From contig CP070769.1 of assembly GCA_020347085.1 (NCBI GenBank), positions 2,059,515 through 2,080,778 of the forward strand: a stretch of 21,264 nt of DNA. The letters are read 5' to 3'. Under the pieces are notes generated by a model that was not told where the DNA came from, did no database searches, and saw only the letters and a list, made by a program, of their open reading frames with translations. This DNA is from Desulfobacterales bacterium. GTDB lineage: Bacteria > Desulfobacterota > Desulfobacteria > Desulfobacterales > C00003060. The position numbers were made by a program, and so were the translations under genes. Positions 1 through 7,294 of this stretch are shown here, piece after piece. Each line of letters begins with the position of its first letter. The stretch's first letter is position 1.

Positions 1-1626
1 CATCAAGGTTTTAACACCCGCGGCGATCGCTCCCTTTGCGAGTTGCAATTCCCGGACATCGTTCTGAGTCAAGCGTATTTCCCTACCGTTAGAGCTGTCT
101 GCAGCAGGTACGACAATAAAGTCATGCAGTTCGTTCCCTGCTCTCTTAACAAGCCTCGATGCCATCTCATTTGTGGGCTCCTTATTAATCGGACGGAGCA
201 AGCCGTCAGCGTCCAGCAAATCATGATGTAGAAGCAAGGCCACAAGATCAACCAGCCCGCTGCCGCAAAGGCCCTTTGGCTCGATGTTGCCGATTACCTG
301 GTAGCGTAGGCGATTTCCCTCGCATCGAAAACTTTCGATGGCGCCCGCTTTCCCAATCATACCGTGGGTAATCCTCGCGCCCTCCAATGCAGGACCCGCA
401 GCAGCAGAGCAAGTCAATATTCGCTCCCGGGTGCCCAAGAATATTTCGCCATTTGTTCCAAAATCGAGTCCGAGAACCAGCCGATCTTTTTCATTTGCAG
501 CGCCCGAGGCCAGAACAAATCCTAATAGGTCTCCACCGATATACCCCGACTTGGAAGGCATGATGTAGAGTATGGCTTCGGGATGCAGATCCACTCCGAC
601 ATCGTGAGCTTTGACGATCATTCCCTCGGTTATGACAGGGGCAAATGGTGCTTCAGCGATCCCCGTGGGGTCCAAACCCAAGAGCAAATGTTGCATGGTG
701 GTGTTGCCGGCCAAGACAGCCACCGCAATGTCCTCTTTGGCAAGGTGTGCGACTTGAACAAGGCGTCTGCTCAGGATATTGAGATCTTCAACTAGGTGTC
801 TGCGCATTTGAGATAGACCCTTGGGATGCTCCTTCACATATTGAATACGGCTGATCACATCAGAGCCGTGTCTGTTCTGCGAATTGAGCCGTGACACCAC
901 CGCAACATCCTGACCATCCAATAGACTCACTAAAGCTCCCACTAACGTGCTCGTTCCGATGTCAAAAATCAGTCCATATCTGCGAGCAGCCATTTTCCGC
1001 GGTTGCCAAGCCAATAGACACTCATCGTGCAGGACTGCTGCGCCCTCGAATTTTGTCTTGCGCAAATCTTTATAAAGAGAAGAAAGGCATCGATAACCAA
1101 CTTTCAGGTGGCGATACTCTTGCCCGAGCGCCTCCCTGATTCGATCCACGTCCGAAGCAGGATTCTCTAAACTCGGTGGCTGCATACTGACCAGCCGTTT
1201 ATCGAGTAGAGGATCCATCTGTATGATGGGCATCTGCCCGTATTTGAGTATTTGGAAAAATTCTACCTCGTCATCAGATACTTCAGTATGGATAACGAGA
1301 TTCTTTCTAATCTTGGTACGGCAAGCTAAACGGGTGCCTGTTTTCAATTCTTCGGGTGACAAAAGCTCCGTTGCTTCCCGGCTAGGGGGGCCAATAGCAG
1401 TGACAACCCGTATCCTGCATTTTCCGCATTTTCCAAGTCCACCGCACTCCCCTTCCAAATTCACATCCGTCTCTCTAAGGGCCTCCCACAACGTGGAACC
1501 GCGCTTCACCTTGAGCCATATGTCTTGAGGCAGGACATTGAGCCAAAGGAATTTGCTCTTTTTTGTCTTGACAGGGGGAGGGCCCTTGTAACGTGCCTTC
1601 TTCTTGGGCTTTTTGGTCTTCTTCAC
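1..1626 (-). CDS. RACE/RamA-type corrinoid activation protein (2Fe-2S ferredoxin + DUF4445 ASKHA domain), 3' partial
   Basis: ATP-dependent reductive activator of corrinoid proteins: family members reduce inactive Co(II) cobalamin to Co(I) so that a methyltransferase system can re-enter its cycle. I translated the whole frame by hand; it is open from a GTG at 1626 to the window edge (542 codons), so the C-terminus is missing. Residues about 61-102 form a plant-type 2Fe-2S site (C61, C67, C70 in CGGLGKCGKC, then C102 in LACRT). The ASKHA nucleotide fold follows: DIGTSTLVG near 222, AGNTTMQH near 304, LDFGTNGE near 387, CGSG near 454 and RELQLAKGAI near 525. The first 25 residues are lysine-rich (12 Lys), an uncommon extension before the ferredoxin domain. 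GTG is the only sensible start, because a stop (the TGA of the DUF1638 gene) lies two codons upstream in the same frame. The 3-nt gap implies translational coupling. It probably serves both corrinoid proteins in this window. Confidence 0.93.
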   Translation of the reverse strand, partial: MKKTKKPKKKARYKGPPPVKTKKSKFLWLNVLPQDIWLKVKRGSTLWEALRETDVNLEGECGGLGKCGKCRIRVVTAIGPPSREATELLSPEELKTGTRLACRTKIRKNLVIHTEVSDDEVEFFQILKYGQMPIIQMDPLLDKRLVSMQPPSLENPASDVDRIREALGQEYRHLKVGYRCLSSLYKDLRKTKFEGAAVLHDECLLAWQPRKMAARRYGLIFDIGTSTLVGALVSLLDGQDVAVVSRLNSQNRHGSDVISRIQYVKEHPKGLSQMRRHLVEDLNILSRRLVQVAHLAKEDIAVAVLAGNTTMQHLLLGLDPTGIAEAPFAPVITEGMIVKAHDVGVDLHPEAILYIMPSKSGYIGGDLLGFVLASGAANEKDRLVLGLDFGTNGEIFLGTRERILTCSAAAGPALEGARITHGMIGKAGAIESFRCEGNRLRYQVIGNIEPKGLCGSGLVDLVALLLHHDLLDADGLLRPINKEPTNEMASRLVKRAGNELHDFIVVPAADSSNGREIRLTQNDVRELQLAKGAIAAGVKTLM

Positions 1627-1629
1627 CGT

Positions 1630-2229
1630 TCAGACATTTCCAATGGAACCTGCACCATTCATCAGCTTGAAGAGATTTGCCTGCATCTCAGCATAATCGG
1701 TATCTACTACGGAAAGCTCAAGTGACAGGAACTGGGCAACATCCTGTGCTTCATCTAGAAGATCTGGGTCGAGGGGCTGCCGGATGTAAAGAATCCTTTT
1801 GTAATGTCTGAAATACCATTTCCGCAGCTCCGGATCTTCAAGTTCAAGGGGTCGAACACAGTATTCAATGAAGTGAACAAGCAGTTCCTTTTCGAGAAAA
1901 TAGGTGCCCGCCTCTTCTTCCATAATCTGCTGGAAGGCGTGGCTCCCGAGAAACATTTCGTAACAGTGCGCCCCCGCAATTCTAGGAACAGATTCCTTCT
2001 GCAGAAAATCATCCATGCCTGGAAAACACTGCCCGTACAGACAGAGGATATTCTCTCCTTCTTGGCGCGCTATACGGATCTCTCGGGACAGCGCTTTGTT
2101 CAGTTCCAAGGGGTGGTTATGAAGTCCGGCACGTAGGTACGAAATGCGTAAGTCAGGACGATTCGCTTGCACTGCCAAATATTTCAGGGCATCTTGAAAG
2201 GCCCCACAAGCAATAATGCGGATTGGCAT
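1630..2229 (-). CDS. DUF1638 family protein
   Basis: A 199-residue protein that I assign to the DUF1638 family, whose biochemical role is not established. The beginning (MPIRIIACGAF) looks like a nucleotide-binding-type beta strand. A conserved Cys/Gly stretch follows (LCLYGQCFPGMDD, about 63-75, then IAGAHCYEMF), and the C-terminal third is charged (RKWYFRHYKRILYI) as in family members. DUF1638 genes are repeatedly found next to corrinoid methyltransferase genes, as here, between an MttB homologue (24 bp upstream) and the RACE activator (3 bp downstream). The ATG at 2229 has a purine-rich GAGGAG just before it. A role in corrinoid or cofactor handling is inferred from neighbours only. Family assignment fairly confident; function unknown. 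Confidence 0.8.
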   Translation of the reverse strand: MPIRIIACGAFQDALKYLAVQANRPDLRISYLRAGLHNHPLELNKALSREIRIARQEGENILCLYGQCFPGMDDFLQKESVPRIAGAHCYEMFLGSHAFQQIMEEEAGTYFLEKELLVHFIEYCVRPLELEDPELRKWYFRHYKRILYIRQPLDPDLLDEAQDVAQFLSLELSVVDTDYAEMQANLFKLMNGAGSIGNV

Positions 2230-2253
2230 GTCTCCTCAGAGAATGAATTTCCA

Positions 2254-3666
2254 TCAAAGGTTCACAATGCCGGCAAATCTTTCTTTGATCTCTAAAACCT
2301 GCTCAGGAGCCAGAGCCGGTTGGTGCTCCTGGCGCCACTGGCGTACCAATGCATGGGCACGAGTCAGGGGTGTGGGTCTTTCGTGTTTTTCCCACACGTC
2401 AAAGTTCTTTCGAACCGAAAGGGTTGGATAGAAGAATTGGCCATACATGTGCTTGATCGTATGCTCTTCCATGACGTAGTTGCCCCCAGGCCCGACCCTT
2501 TCTATTAGCTCAACAGCAAGCGTATTGGCGTCTACGTCAACACCGTTGAGAACCCTGTACACCATTCCCAGAATCTCATCATCAATCACAAACTGTTCGT
2601 AGGAAATGGAGTTGCCCGAGTCGAGCATCCCGGCAGCCAAGTGTATATAATCTGCCCCAGCCATGGCTACTAAGAGGTACGAAACGCCTTTTTCAAACCC
2701 GGACTGAATGTCGGGGACTTTGGCATCTGTTACGCCGGCCGAAGCATAAATCGGCAGACCATAGGTTTTTGCCAATGCAACAGCGCACGAGCTCATCATG
2801 GCTGTTTCCACAGAACCCATAGCCAGATCCATGGTCCGCAAATCCATGGCCGATGGTACTGCACCGTACATTACGCAGGCCCCAGGAGAGAAGGCCTGGC
2901 TGATAGCCACCGCTGCCAGGGCCTCCGCGTGCATTTGCGCCAGGGTTCCAGCCAGCGTGGCAGGGCCTGTTGCACCCGCAATAGGAGCAGGGGCGCAGGT
3001 CAGTGGAATGCCGTTGAGCACACAAAACTCGATTATTTGTAGGGAGGTTGAATCCAGCGTAAGTGGACTGATAGGATTCGTAATGACGGATACAAAAGGA
3101 CGCTCTCGGAGTTTGTCCTTTCCGCCCGCGATGAAACAGGACAGATCCCACATCTGCTTCACACCATCCAGGGTATCACACCCGCCCATGACGTGTTTCG
3201 TCGTGTTGTTGAAGGCGTGAAAGAAGTCATTCAAATGGTAAGACCTTAGGTCCACATCGTGGGCCTGGCAGGCGATAACGTAGAAGGAAACATTGTCCAG
3301 GACATTTACCAGCCCGGCCGTATCGGCTACATCTCTTAAGAGTGTGCGACGATACCCTTGAGTGGCCATATCTAAGACCCGGAAAACGCGTCCACCATTG
3401 CCAAAGTAGACTCGCCCCGTGCCGAGCCTTAAATCGTTTTTGCCGTCCCGAGAATAGAGGTTAAGTTGACCGGGCGCTTGGCGGAGCATCTCGTCAAGCC
3501 ATGCCCCGTGGAAACGCACCCGCTTATTTGCAAAATCCACATCGGCTCCTGCCGACTTCAATGTCATCAGAACACTTTCGTCTGAAATCTTGAGACCAAC
3601 GCGTTCGAGGATGCTACGTCCAGCTAAATCAATCTTCTTGATGTTGTCACTCGAAAGCAATGCCAC
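2254..3666 (-). CDS. MttB-family (non-pyrrolysine) quaternary-amine:corrinoid methyltransferase, paralogue 1
   Basis: A 470-residue COG5598/trimethylamine methyltransferase (MttB) superfamily protein, expected to be a TIM barrel that moves a methyl group from a quaternary amine to the Co(I) corrinoid protein. Characterised non-Pyl relatives are MtgB (glycine betaine), MtpB (proline betaine) and MtcB (carnitine). Family hallmarks seen: ERPFVSVITNPISPL near 190, GATGPATLAGTL near 230, LPIYASAGVTDAKVPDIQSG near 305, and the C-terminal GPGG...HTIKH motif at 392-406. The frame runs through with no internal amber codon, so pyrrolysine is not used. The start is a GTG at 3666 with AAGGAGG nine bases upstream. 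The gene lies 203 bp after MttB paralogue 2 and 24 bp before the DUF1638 gene. Substrate cannot be read from sequence. Confidence 0.92.
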   Translation of the reverse strand: MALLSSDNIKKIDLAGRSILERVGLKISDESVLMTLKSAGADVDFANKRVRFHGAWLDEMLRQAPGQLNLYSRDGKNDLRLGTGRVYFGNGGRVFRVLDMATQGYRRTLLRDVADTAGLVNVLDNVSFYVIACQAHDVDLRSYHLNDFFHAFNNTTKHVMGGCDTLDGVKQMWDLSCFIAGGKDKLRERPFVSVITNPISPLTLDSTSLQIIEFCVLNGIPLTCAPAPIAGATGPATLAGTLAQMHAEALAAVAISQAFSPGACVMYGAVPSAMDLRTMDLAMGSVETAMMSSCAVALAKTYGLPIYASAGVTDAKVPDIQSGFEKGVSYLLVAMAGADYIHLAAGMLDSGNSISYEQFVIDDEILGMVYRVLNGVDVDANTLAVELIERVGPGGNYVMEEHTIKHMYGQFFYPTLSVRKNFDVWEKHERPTPLTRAHALVRQWRQEHQPALAPEQVLEIKERFAGIVNL

Positions 3667-3869
3667 GAAATGGAGCCTCCTTTATCCAGCATCTGCCGTC
3701 GCCAGCGCCTCAACCCGCCTATTGTCACCGTGAACCAGCTCTGGTCTGACTCAACAGCTCCCAAGTGTCTCTTCTGCTATTTTTCAATATGTGTCGGTCA
3801 CATAACAGGACGCCAAATGACCCTTTTCTGCCTTGTGGTAGCCAGGGGTTTTCCTCCAGCTAGAAGCCC

Positions 3870-5321
3870 TTACAAGCTCTCTAAAAGGGTGTCAAGATCT
3901 CTGAGCACATTACTGTTCTTTGGTGTTACTTGGTGTTCACTAAGGATTCTTCTAGCCTCTTGATTACTGCGCTTGTAAAGGTCTTGGCTCCCAGCAGCCT
4001 CCCATGAGTCATATCGGGAACGATCCAGGAGATTGGGCAGGAAAAGAGCCTCCTTAAAGTGATCAAACGTGTGGTCATCTGTCAGGAACATGCCCCCAGG
4101 GCCTGCATTTTTGACCCTCTCCAAGGCTTCCACAGCCAGGGTCTGTTTGTTCACAGGGATACCTGCCGTGAAATGGCGAGCCATTGCAACCATTTCATTG
4201 GCCATGGTAACCATCTCGAGCGATGAAGTGCTGCCATATTCAAGATACCCCACATCATGCACCAAGTTGCACCGTGAGAGCATAGCCGTGATAATTGAAA
4301 ACATTGCCTCTGCTCCAGCCTGTGCATCTACGACCTTGGAATCTGAAGCCCCCGCAAAGGCCCATATGGGGAGACCGTAGATCTCATCTCTCATGTCTGC
4401 AAGGGCCGCCTGGGTAAGGCTCCATTCAGGGCAGCCGTAAGAAACGACAGCAGACTTCATGTCAAGGGTACTCACATTCGGTCCGAAAAGAAAAGGGGCA
4501 CCCTCAGCGGCCAGCTGATGCACGATGAGTCCCACCAAATTTTCGGCTATCCCCATGGCCATTGCTCCCGCCAACGTGACCGGAGCACCACCTCCCGCAT
4601 TGGAACCCGAGGGCAGGCATATAGGAATTCCCTTTTGAGCACAAAAAATCAGTTTATCCACAACATTTTCTGGGAAACGCAATGGACTGATGGCTTCTGA
4701 GTAATTGAGTAGAAAGGGTTTTTGTCGCAGCGTTTCTTCGCCCCCTGCCACAAGGCACGCGACATCATGGATTTTTTCTATGTCCTCACGCCGGTCAGCA
4801 ATAAAGACAATGGGCTTGTTTGTGTTCTTAATCATCTCGGCAAAGCTATACACATAAATATAGTTCACGTTGGGAATATCTTGGGGATTTCCCATGGACA
4901 TGGCAAACGAAATATTCTCTAGACCGTCTACGAGCCTGGCAAATCGCCCTACATCATTCAGTACGCAACTGCGCCGCTGTCCTGTTTCCAAATCGAGAGT
5001 GAAGGTGGTATCAGAACCTGTACCGTAAAAAACCTTGTGGTCTTCAAGCGGCACAGCCTTCTGCCCATTGTGATCGTAGAGGATGATCTGGCGCGGCGCC
5101 GTTCGGAGGGCTTCCTCAGCCAGGTTCGCTGGCAGTCTGACCCAATTTCCATCAAAAACATGCCCGCCCGCATCAGCAAGCATCTCTAGGGCCCCGGCAT
5201 GCTCCATCTTCACGCCGACCTTTTCCAGGATCTCAAGAGCTGCTGTATGAATGGCCAGGGCTTGTTCTCGGTTGACTACCTTCAACCGTGGTTCGAAGGT
5301 AGGCACTTGTAATGGTTGCAT
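3870..5321 (-). CDS. MttB-family (non-pyrrolysine) quaternary-amine:corrinoid methyltransferase, paralogue 2
   Basis: A 483-residue MttB-superfamily methyltransferase and the first MttB gene of the downstream cassette. Seen: a partner-face N-terminus with VGVKMEHAGALEMLADAGG (about 35-53), KPFLLNYSEAISPLRF near 203, APVTLAGAMAMG near 248, LPIWAFAGASDSKVVDAQAG near 320, and the C-terminal GPGGMF..DDHTFDHF at 407-422. No in-frame TAG occurs inside the gene, so this is a pyrrolysine-independent member. The ATG at 5321 has AAGGAG six bases upstream, and the stop of corrinoid protein 1 is only 28 bp away. The adjacency suggests this enzyme loads corrinoid protein 1. Which quaternary amine it demethylates is undetermined; the OpuC-type importer elsewhere in the window makes betaine-like substrates plausible. 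Confidence 0.93.
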   Translation of the reverse strand: MQPLQVPTFEPRLKVVNREQALAIHTAALEILEKVGVKMEHAGALEMLADAGGHVFDGNWVRLPANLAEEALRTAPRQIILYDHNGQKAVPLEDHKVFYGTGSDTTFTLDLETGQRRSCVLNDVGRFARLVDGLENISFAMSMGNPQDIPNVNYIYVYSFAEMIKNTNKPIVFIADRREDIEKIHDVACLVAGGEETLRQKPFLLNYSEAISPLRFPENVVDKLIFCAQKGIPICLPSGSNAGGGAPVTLAGAMAMGIAENLVGLIVHQLAAEGAPFLFGPNVSTLDMKSAVVSYGCPEWSLTQAALADMRDEIYGLPIWAFAGASDSKVVDAQAGAEAMFSIITAMLSRCNLVHDVGYLEYGSTSSLEMVTMANEMVAMARHFTAGIPVNKQTLAVEALERVKNAGPGGMFLTDDHTFDHFKEALFLPNLLDRSRYDSWEAAGSQDLYKRSNQEARRILSEHQVTPKNSNVLRDLDTLLESL

Positions 5322-5349
5322 AGTCTACTCCTTGCCATAAGGAATTATC

Positions 5350-5985
5350 TTAGTCGATCCCCAGCAGTTTTTTTGCTTCAATGACGGCTGAGCCCGCGTC
5401 CGGAGCATAAGCATCCGCACCAACCTCCTCAGCATATTTGGCTGTCACAGGCGCGCCCCCAATCATCACCTTGACTTGGTCCCTGATGCCCGAATCAACC
5501 AGGGCTTTAATCGTTTGAGACATGGCGGGCATAGTGGTGGAAAGGAGTGCGGACATACCCACGATCTCTGCTTTCTCTTCCTTTACTTTTGCAACGAAAG
5601 CCTCGGGGGCAACGTCCACCTGCAAATCAATGACACTGAAACCTGCTCCTTCCAACATCATACCAACCAGGTTCTTGCCAATATCGTGCAAATCCCCTTT
5701 GACCGTCCCCAGTACGACCTTGCCCTTCGTGGTCACACCACCTTCCTGAAAGTGGGGCTTAAGTAATTCAACGCACTCTTGCATAGTTTTTGCTGAGTGG
5801 AGCATTTGTGGGAGAAACATCAATCCTTGGGAAAACTGATCCCCCACAATGTCCATGGCAGCGATGAGCCCGCTATCCAAGATGTCCTGGACATTGTCTC
5901 CAGCTTCCACGGCCTTTTGCGTTTCTTCCTTGGCCGTATTAATGTCTCCCTTAACCACTGCATCCGATAGTGTCTCGTAGCTCAT
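5350..5985 (-). CDS. MtbC/MttC-type corrinoid methyl-carrier protein 1
   Basis: A 211-residue cobalamin-binding methyl carrier resembling the MetH cap plus Rossmann B12 domains. The N-terminal four-helix cap carries FLPQMLHSAKTM (58-69), and the B12 domain has the DLHDIG motif at 98-103. His100 is the expected lower axial ligand to cobalt. GMSALLSTTM and IGGAPVTAKYAEEVGADAY follow, as expected for the corrinoid-tail-binding segments. It shuttles a methyl group from an MttB homologue to an MtgA enzyme and is recharged by RACE. I chose the ATG at 5985 rather than a GTG two codons upstream because GGGAG sits seven bases before it. Neighbours are MtgA 1 (36 bp upstream) and MttB paralogue 2 (28 bp downstream), a classic three-component set. 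Confidence 0.94.
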   Translation of the reverse strand: MSYETLSDAVVKGDINTAKEETQKAVEAGDNVQDILDSGLIAAMDIVGDQFSQGLMFLPQMLHSAKTMQECVELLKPHFQEGGVTTKGKVVLGTVKGDLHDIGKNLVGMMLEGAGFSVIDLQVDVAPEAFVAKVKEEKAEIVGMSALLSTTMPAMSQTIKALVDSGIRDQVKVMIGGAPVTAKYAEEVGADAYAPDAGSAVIEAKKLLGID

Positions 5986-6021
5986 AACCACTCTCCCTTT
6001 TACATGAAGTGTCCGACTCCA

Positions 6022-6822
6022 TCAGTTATCTTCAATACTGCCACCCTGATAGGCCTTGATATAATCACTGCAGTATTCGTCCTGTCCCAAAAGCATCTGT
6101 GTGGCTAGCAAGTTGCTCATGAGGTGCTTTTCGGTCGGATCCAAGATTGCTGCTGACAATCCATGAGCTATGGCAAGCGTCAGGAAATTTCGATTAACTA
6201 GACGGCGCGCTGGCAATCCATAAGAGATGTTAGATAGCCCGCAGATCGTGTTCACCCCTGGAAACCTTTCCATGATGGTAGGAATGGCTTGCAGTACCGC
6301 TGAACCCATACCAACATCTACAGCTACCGGCTGGACCAATGGATCGACGTAGATGGCCTCCAGAGCAATGCCGGCACTGGTCAACCTCTCAATGAGCTCT
6401 GACGCTACAGAAACCCTGTCGTCTGCCGCAGTCGGCATACCTGTCTGTGCCATGCACAAGGCTACCACTTTGCAGGAATGCGCCGTGATCACTGGCAAAA
6501 GGCTATGAAATCGCTCTTCTTCCAAAGAAATGGAATTGACCATAGGCTCCCCCTTGTGGAACTCCAACGCCTTGATAAGGGCTTCAGGGTTGGCGCTGTC
6601 AAGGCAAAGGGGAATATCTATCGAGCTTTGCACCGTCTTTACCAGCCATGGGAGATAGTCTACTTCCTTTTCCACGAAAGTGCCTGCATTGACGTCAACG
6701 AAATCCGCTCCGGCGGCCACTTGCTGTTGGGCCACCTGAGCAATGAATGCTGAATCGCCGCTCTCCACAGCTTGCGAAATTTTTTTTATGCTCGTGTTGA
6801 TCTTTTCACCTACGATAAGCAT
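6022..6822 (-). CDS. mtgA: MtgA-like methyltetrahydrofolate:corrinoid methyltransferase 1
   Basis: A 266-residue pterin-binding TIM-barrel methyltransferase of the AcsE/MtgA/MetH-HTF type. It takes the methyl group from the methylated corrinoid protein to tetrahydrofolate, or the reverse. Motifs: VGEKINTS (4-11), DVNAGT (43-48), CLDSANP (73-79), NSIS (96-99), DPLVQPV (160-166) and GLSNISYGLP (195-204), matching pterin-contacting Asp/Asn positions in this fold. The frame is open 22 codons further upstream, but the ATG at 6822 follows a strong AGGGGGA and gives a protein equal in length to its paralogue at 12633-13433. It opens the downstream cassette and follows a 472-bp gene-free stretch, so a separate promoter is possible. 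The mtgA symbol reflects family membership, not a proven substrate chain. Confidence 0.92.
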   Translation of the reverse strand: MLIVGEKINTSIKKISQAVESGDSAFIAQVAQQQVAAGADFVDVNAGTFVEKEVDYLPWLVKTVQSSIDIPLCLDSANPEALIKALEFHKGEPMVNSISLEEERFHSLLPVITAHSCKVVALCMAQTGMPTAADDRVSVASELIERLTSAGIALEAIYVDPLVQPVAVDVGMGSAVLQAIPTIMERFPGVNTICGLSNISYGLPARRLVNRNFLTLAIAHGLSAAILDPTEKHLMSNLLATQMLLGQDEYCSDYIKAYQGGSIEDN

Positions 6823-7294
6823 ATCCCGTTCCCCCTGGTGGTCGTGAATCGTTACGCACGCCAAATACCATTCTTGCGCCAGTCGCAAGGAATGTCACTC
6901 TGTTGTCTTTGGTCAGGTCTGTTGACAAATATGGCGAAACACAGTTCCTCGACATTTCTCTTTGTGAAGTGCTGAAAAAATGCAGATTTTGTCCTTTTCA
7001 GACATACCTTGTCAGCAACCCAAACTCAACCCGCAATCACCGTAAATGGGAAACGGCAAATCTGCATGCGATATGAATCGAATTGTTTACGGGAATGTCG
7101 GGAGCCGTTCTATAGCTCTTCACCCTTGCCTGTACTCCCCGGTAAAAGAGGGTGGCGGCAAGGTGTATCCAGGCTTCTTTCTCACCTCGGGAGGGTGGCT
7201 GCACGGGGAGCGGACCTTTCGTGACGACGATCTCACTTGAAACATACCAGCGGATCAAGGCTCCGATAGTCAATGCGGCAGATTGCCAAGCATG
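6823..7294. other. 472-bp gene-free gap with inverted repeats, leader-like on the minus strand
   Basis: No convincing gene. A 78-codon minus-strand reading frame at 7037-7273 lacks a recognisable domain. Three structural signals are visible. (1) CACCCTTGCC at 7121-7130 pairs with GGCAAGGTG at 7157-7165 with one bulge. (2) CTCCCCG at 7135-7141, inside that loop, can pair with CGGGGAG at 7204-7210, a pseudoknot-like arrangement. (3) A minus-strand GCAGATTT/AAATCTGC pair spans roughly 6980-7075. GAGGGTGGC occurs twice (7148-7156 and 7191-7199). The position, between the ligase and the second cassette, suits an mRNA leader, a spacer repeat or a remnant element. I could not match it to a known riboswitch. 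Confidence 0.4.

Noticed and set aside
7040..7250. Cobalamin riboswitch
   Set aside because: Only a loose B12-box-like string is present; the conserved GGTG/CTG-CCCCGC-ACTG core elements are not found in order.
7037..7273. A 78-codon minus-strand frame in the central gap
   Set aside because: No domain, no good ribosome site, and the region is better explained by inverted repeats; kept only as part of the gap description.
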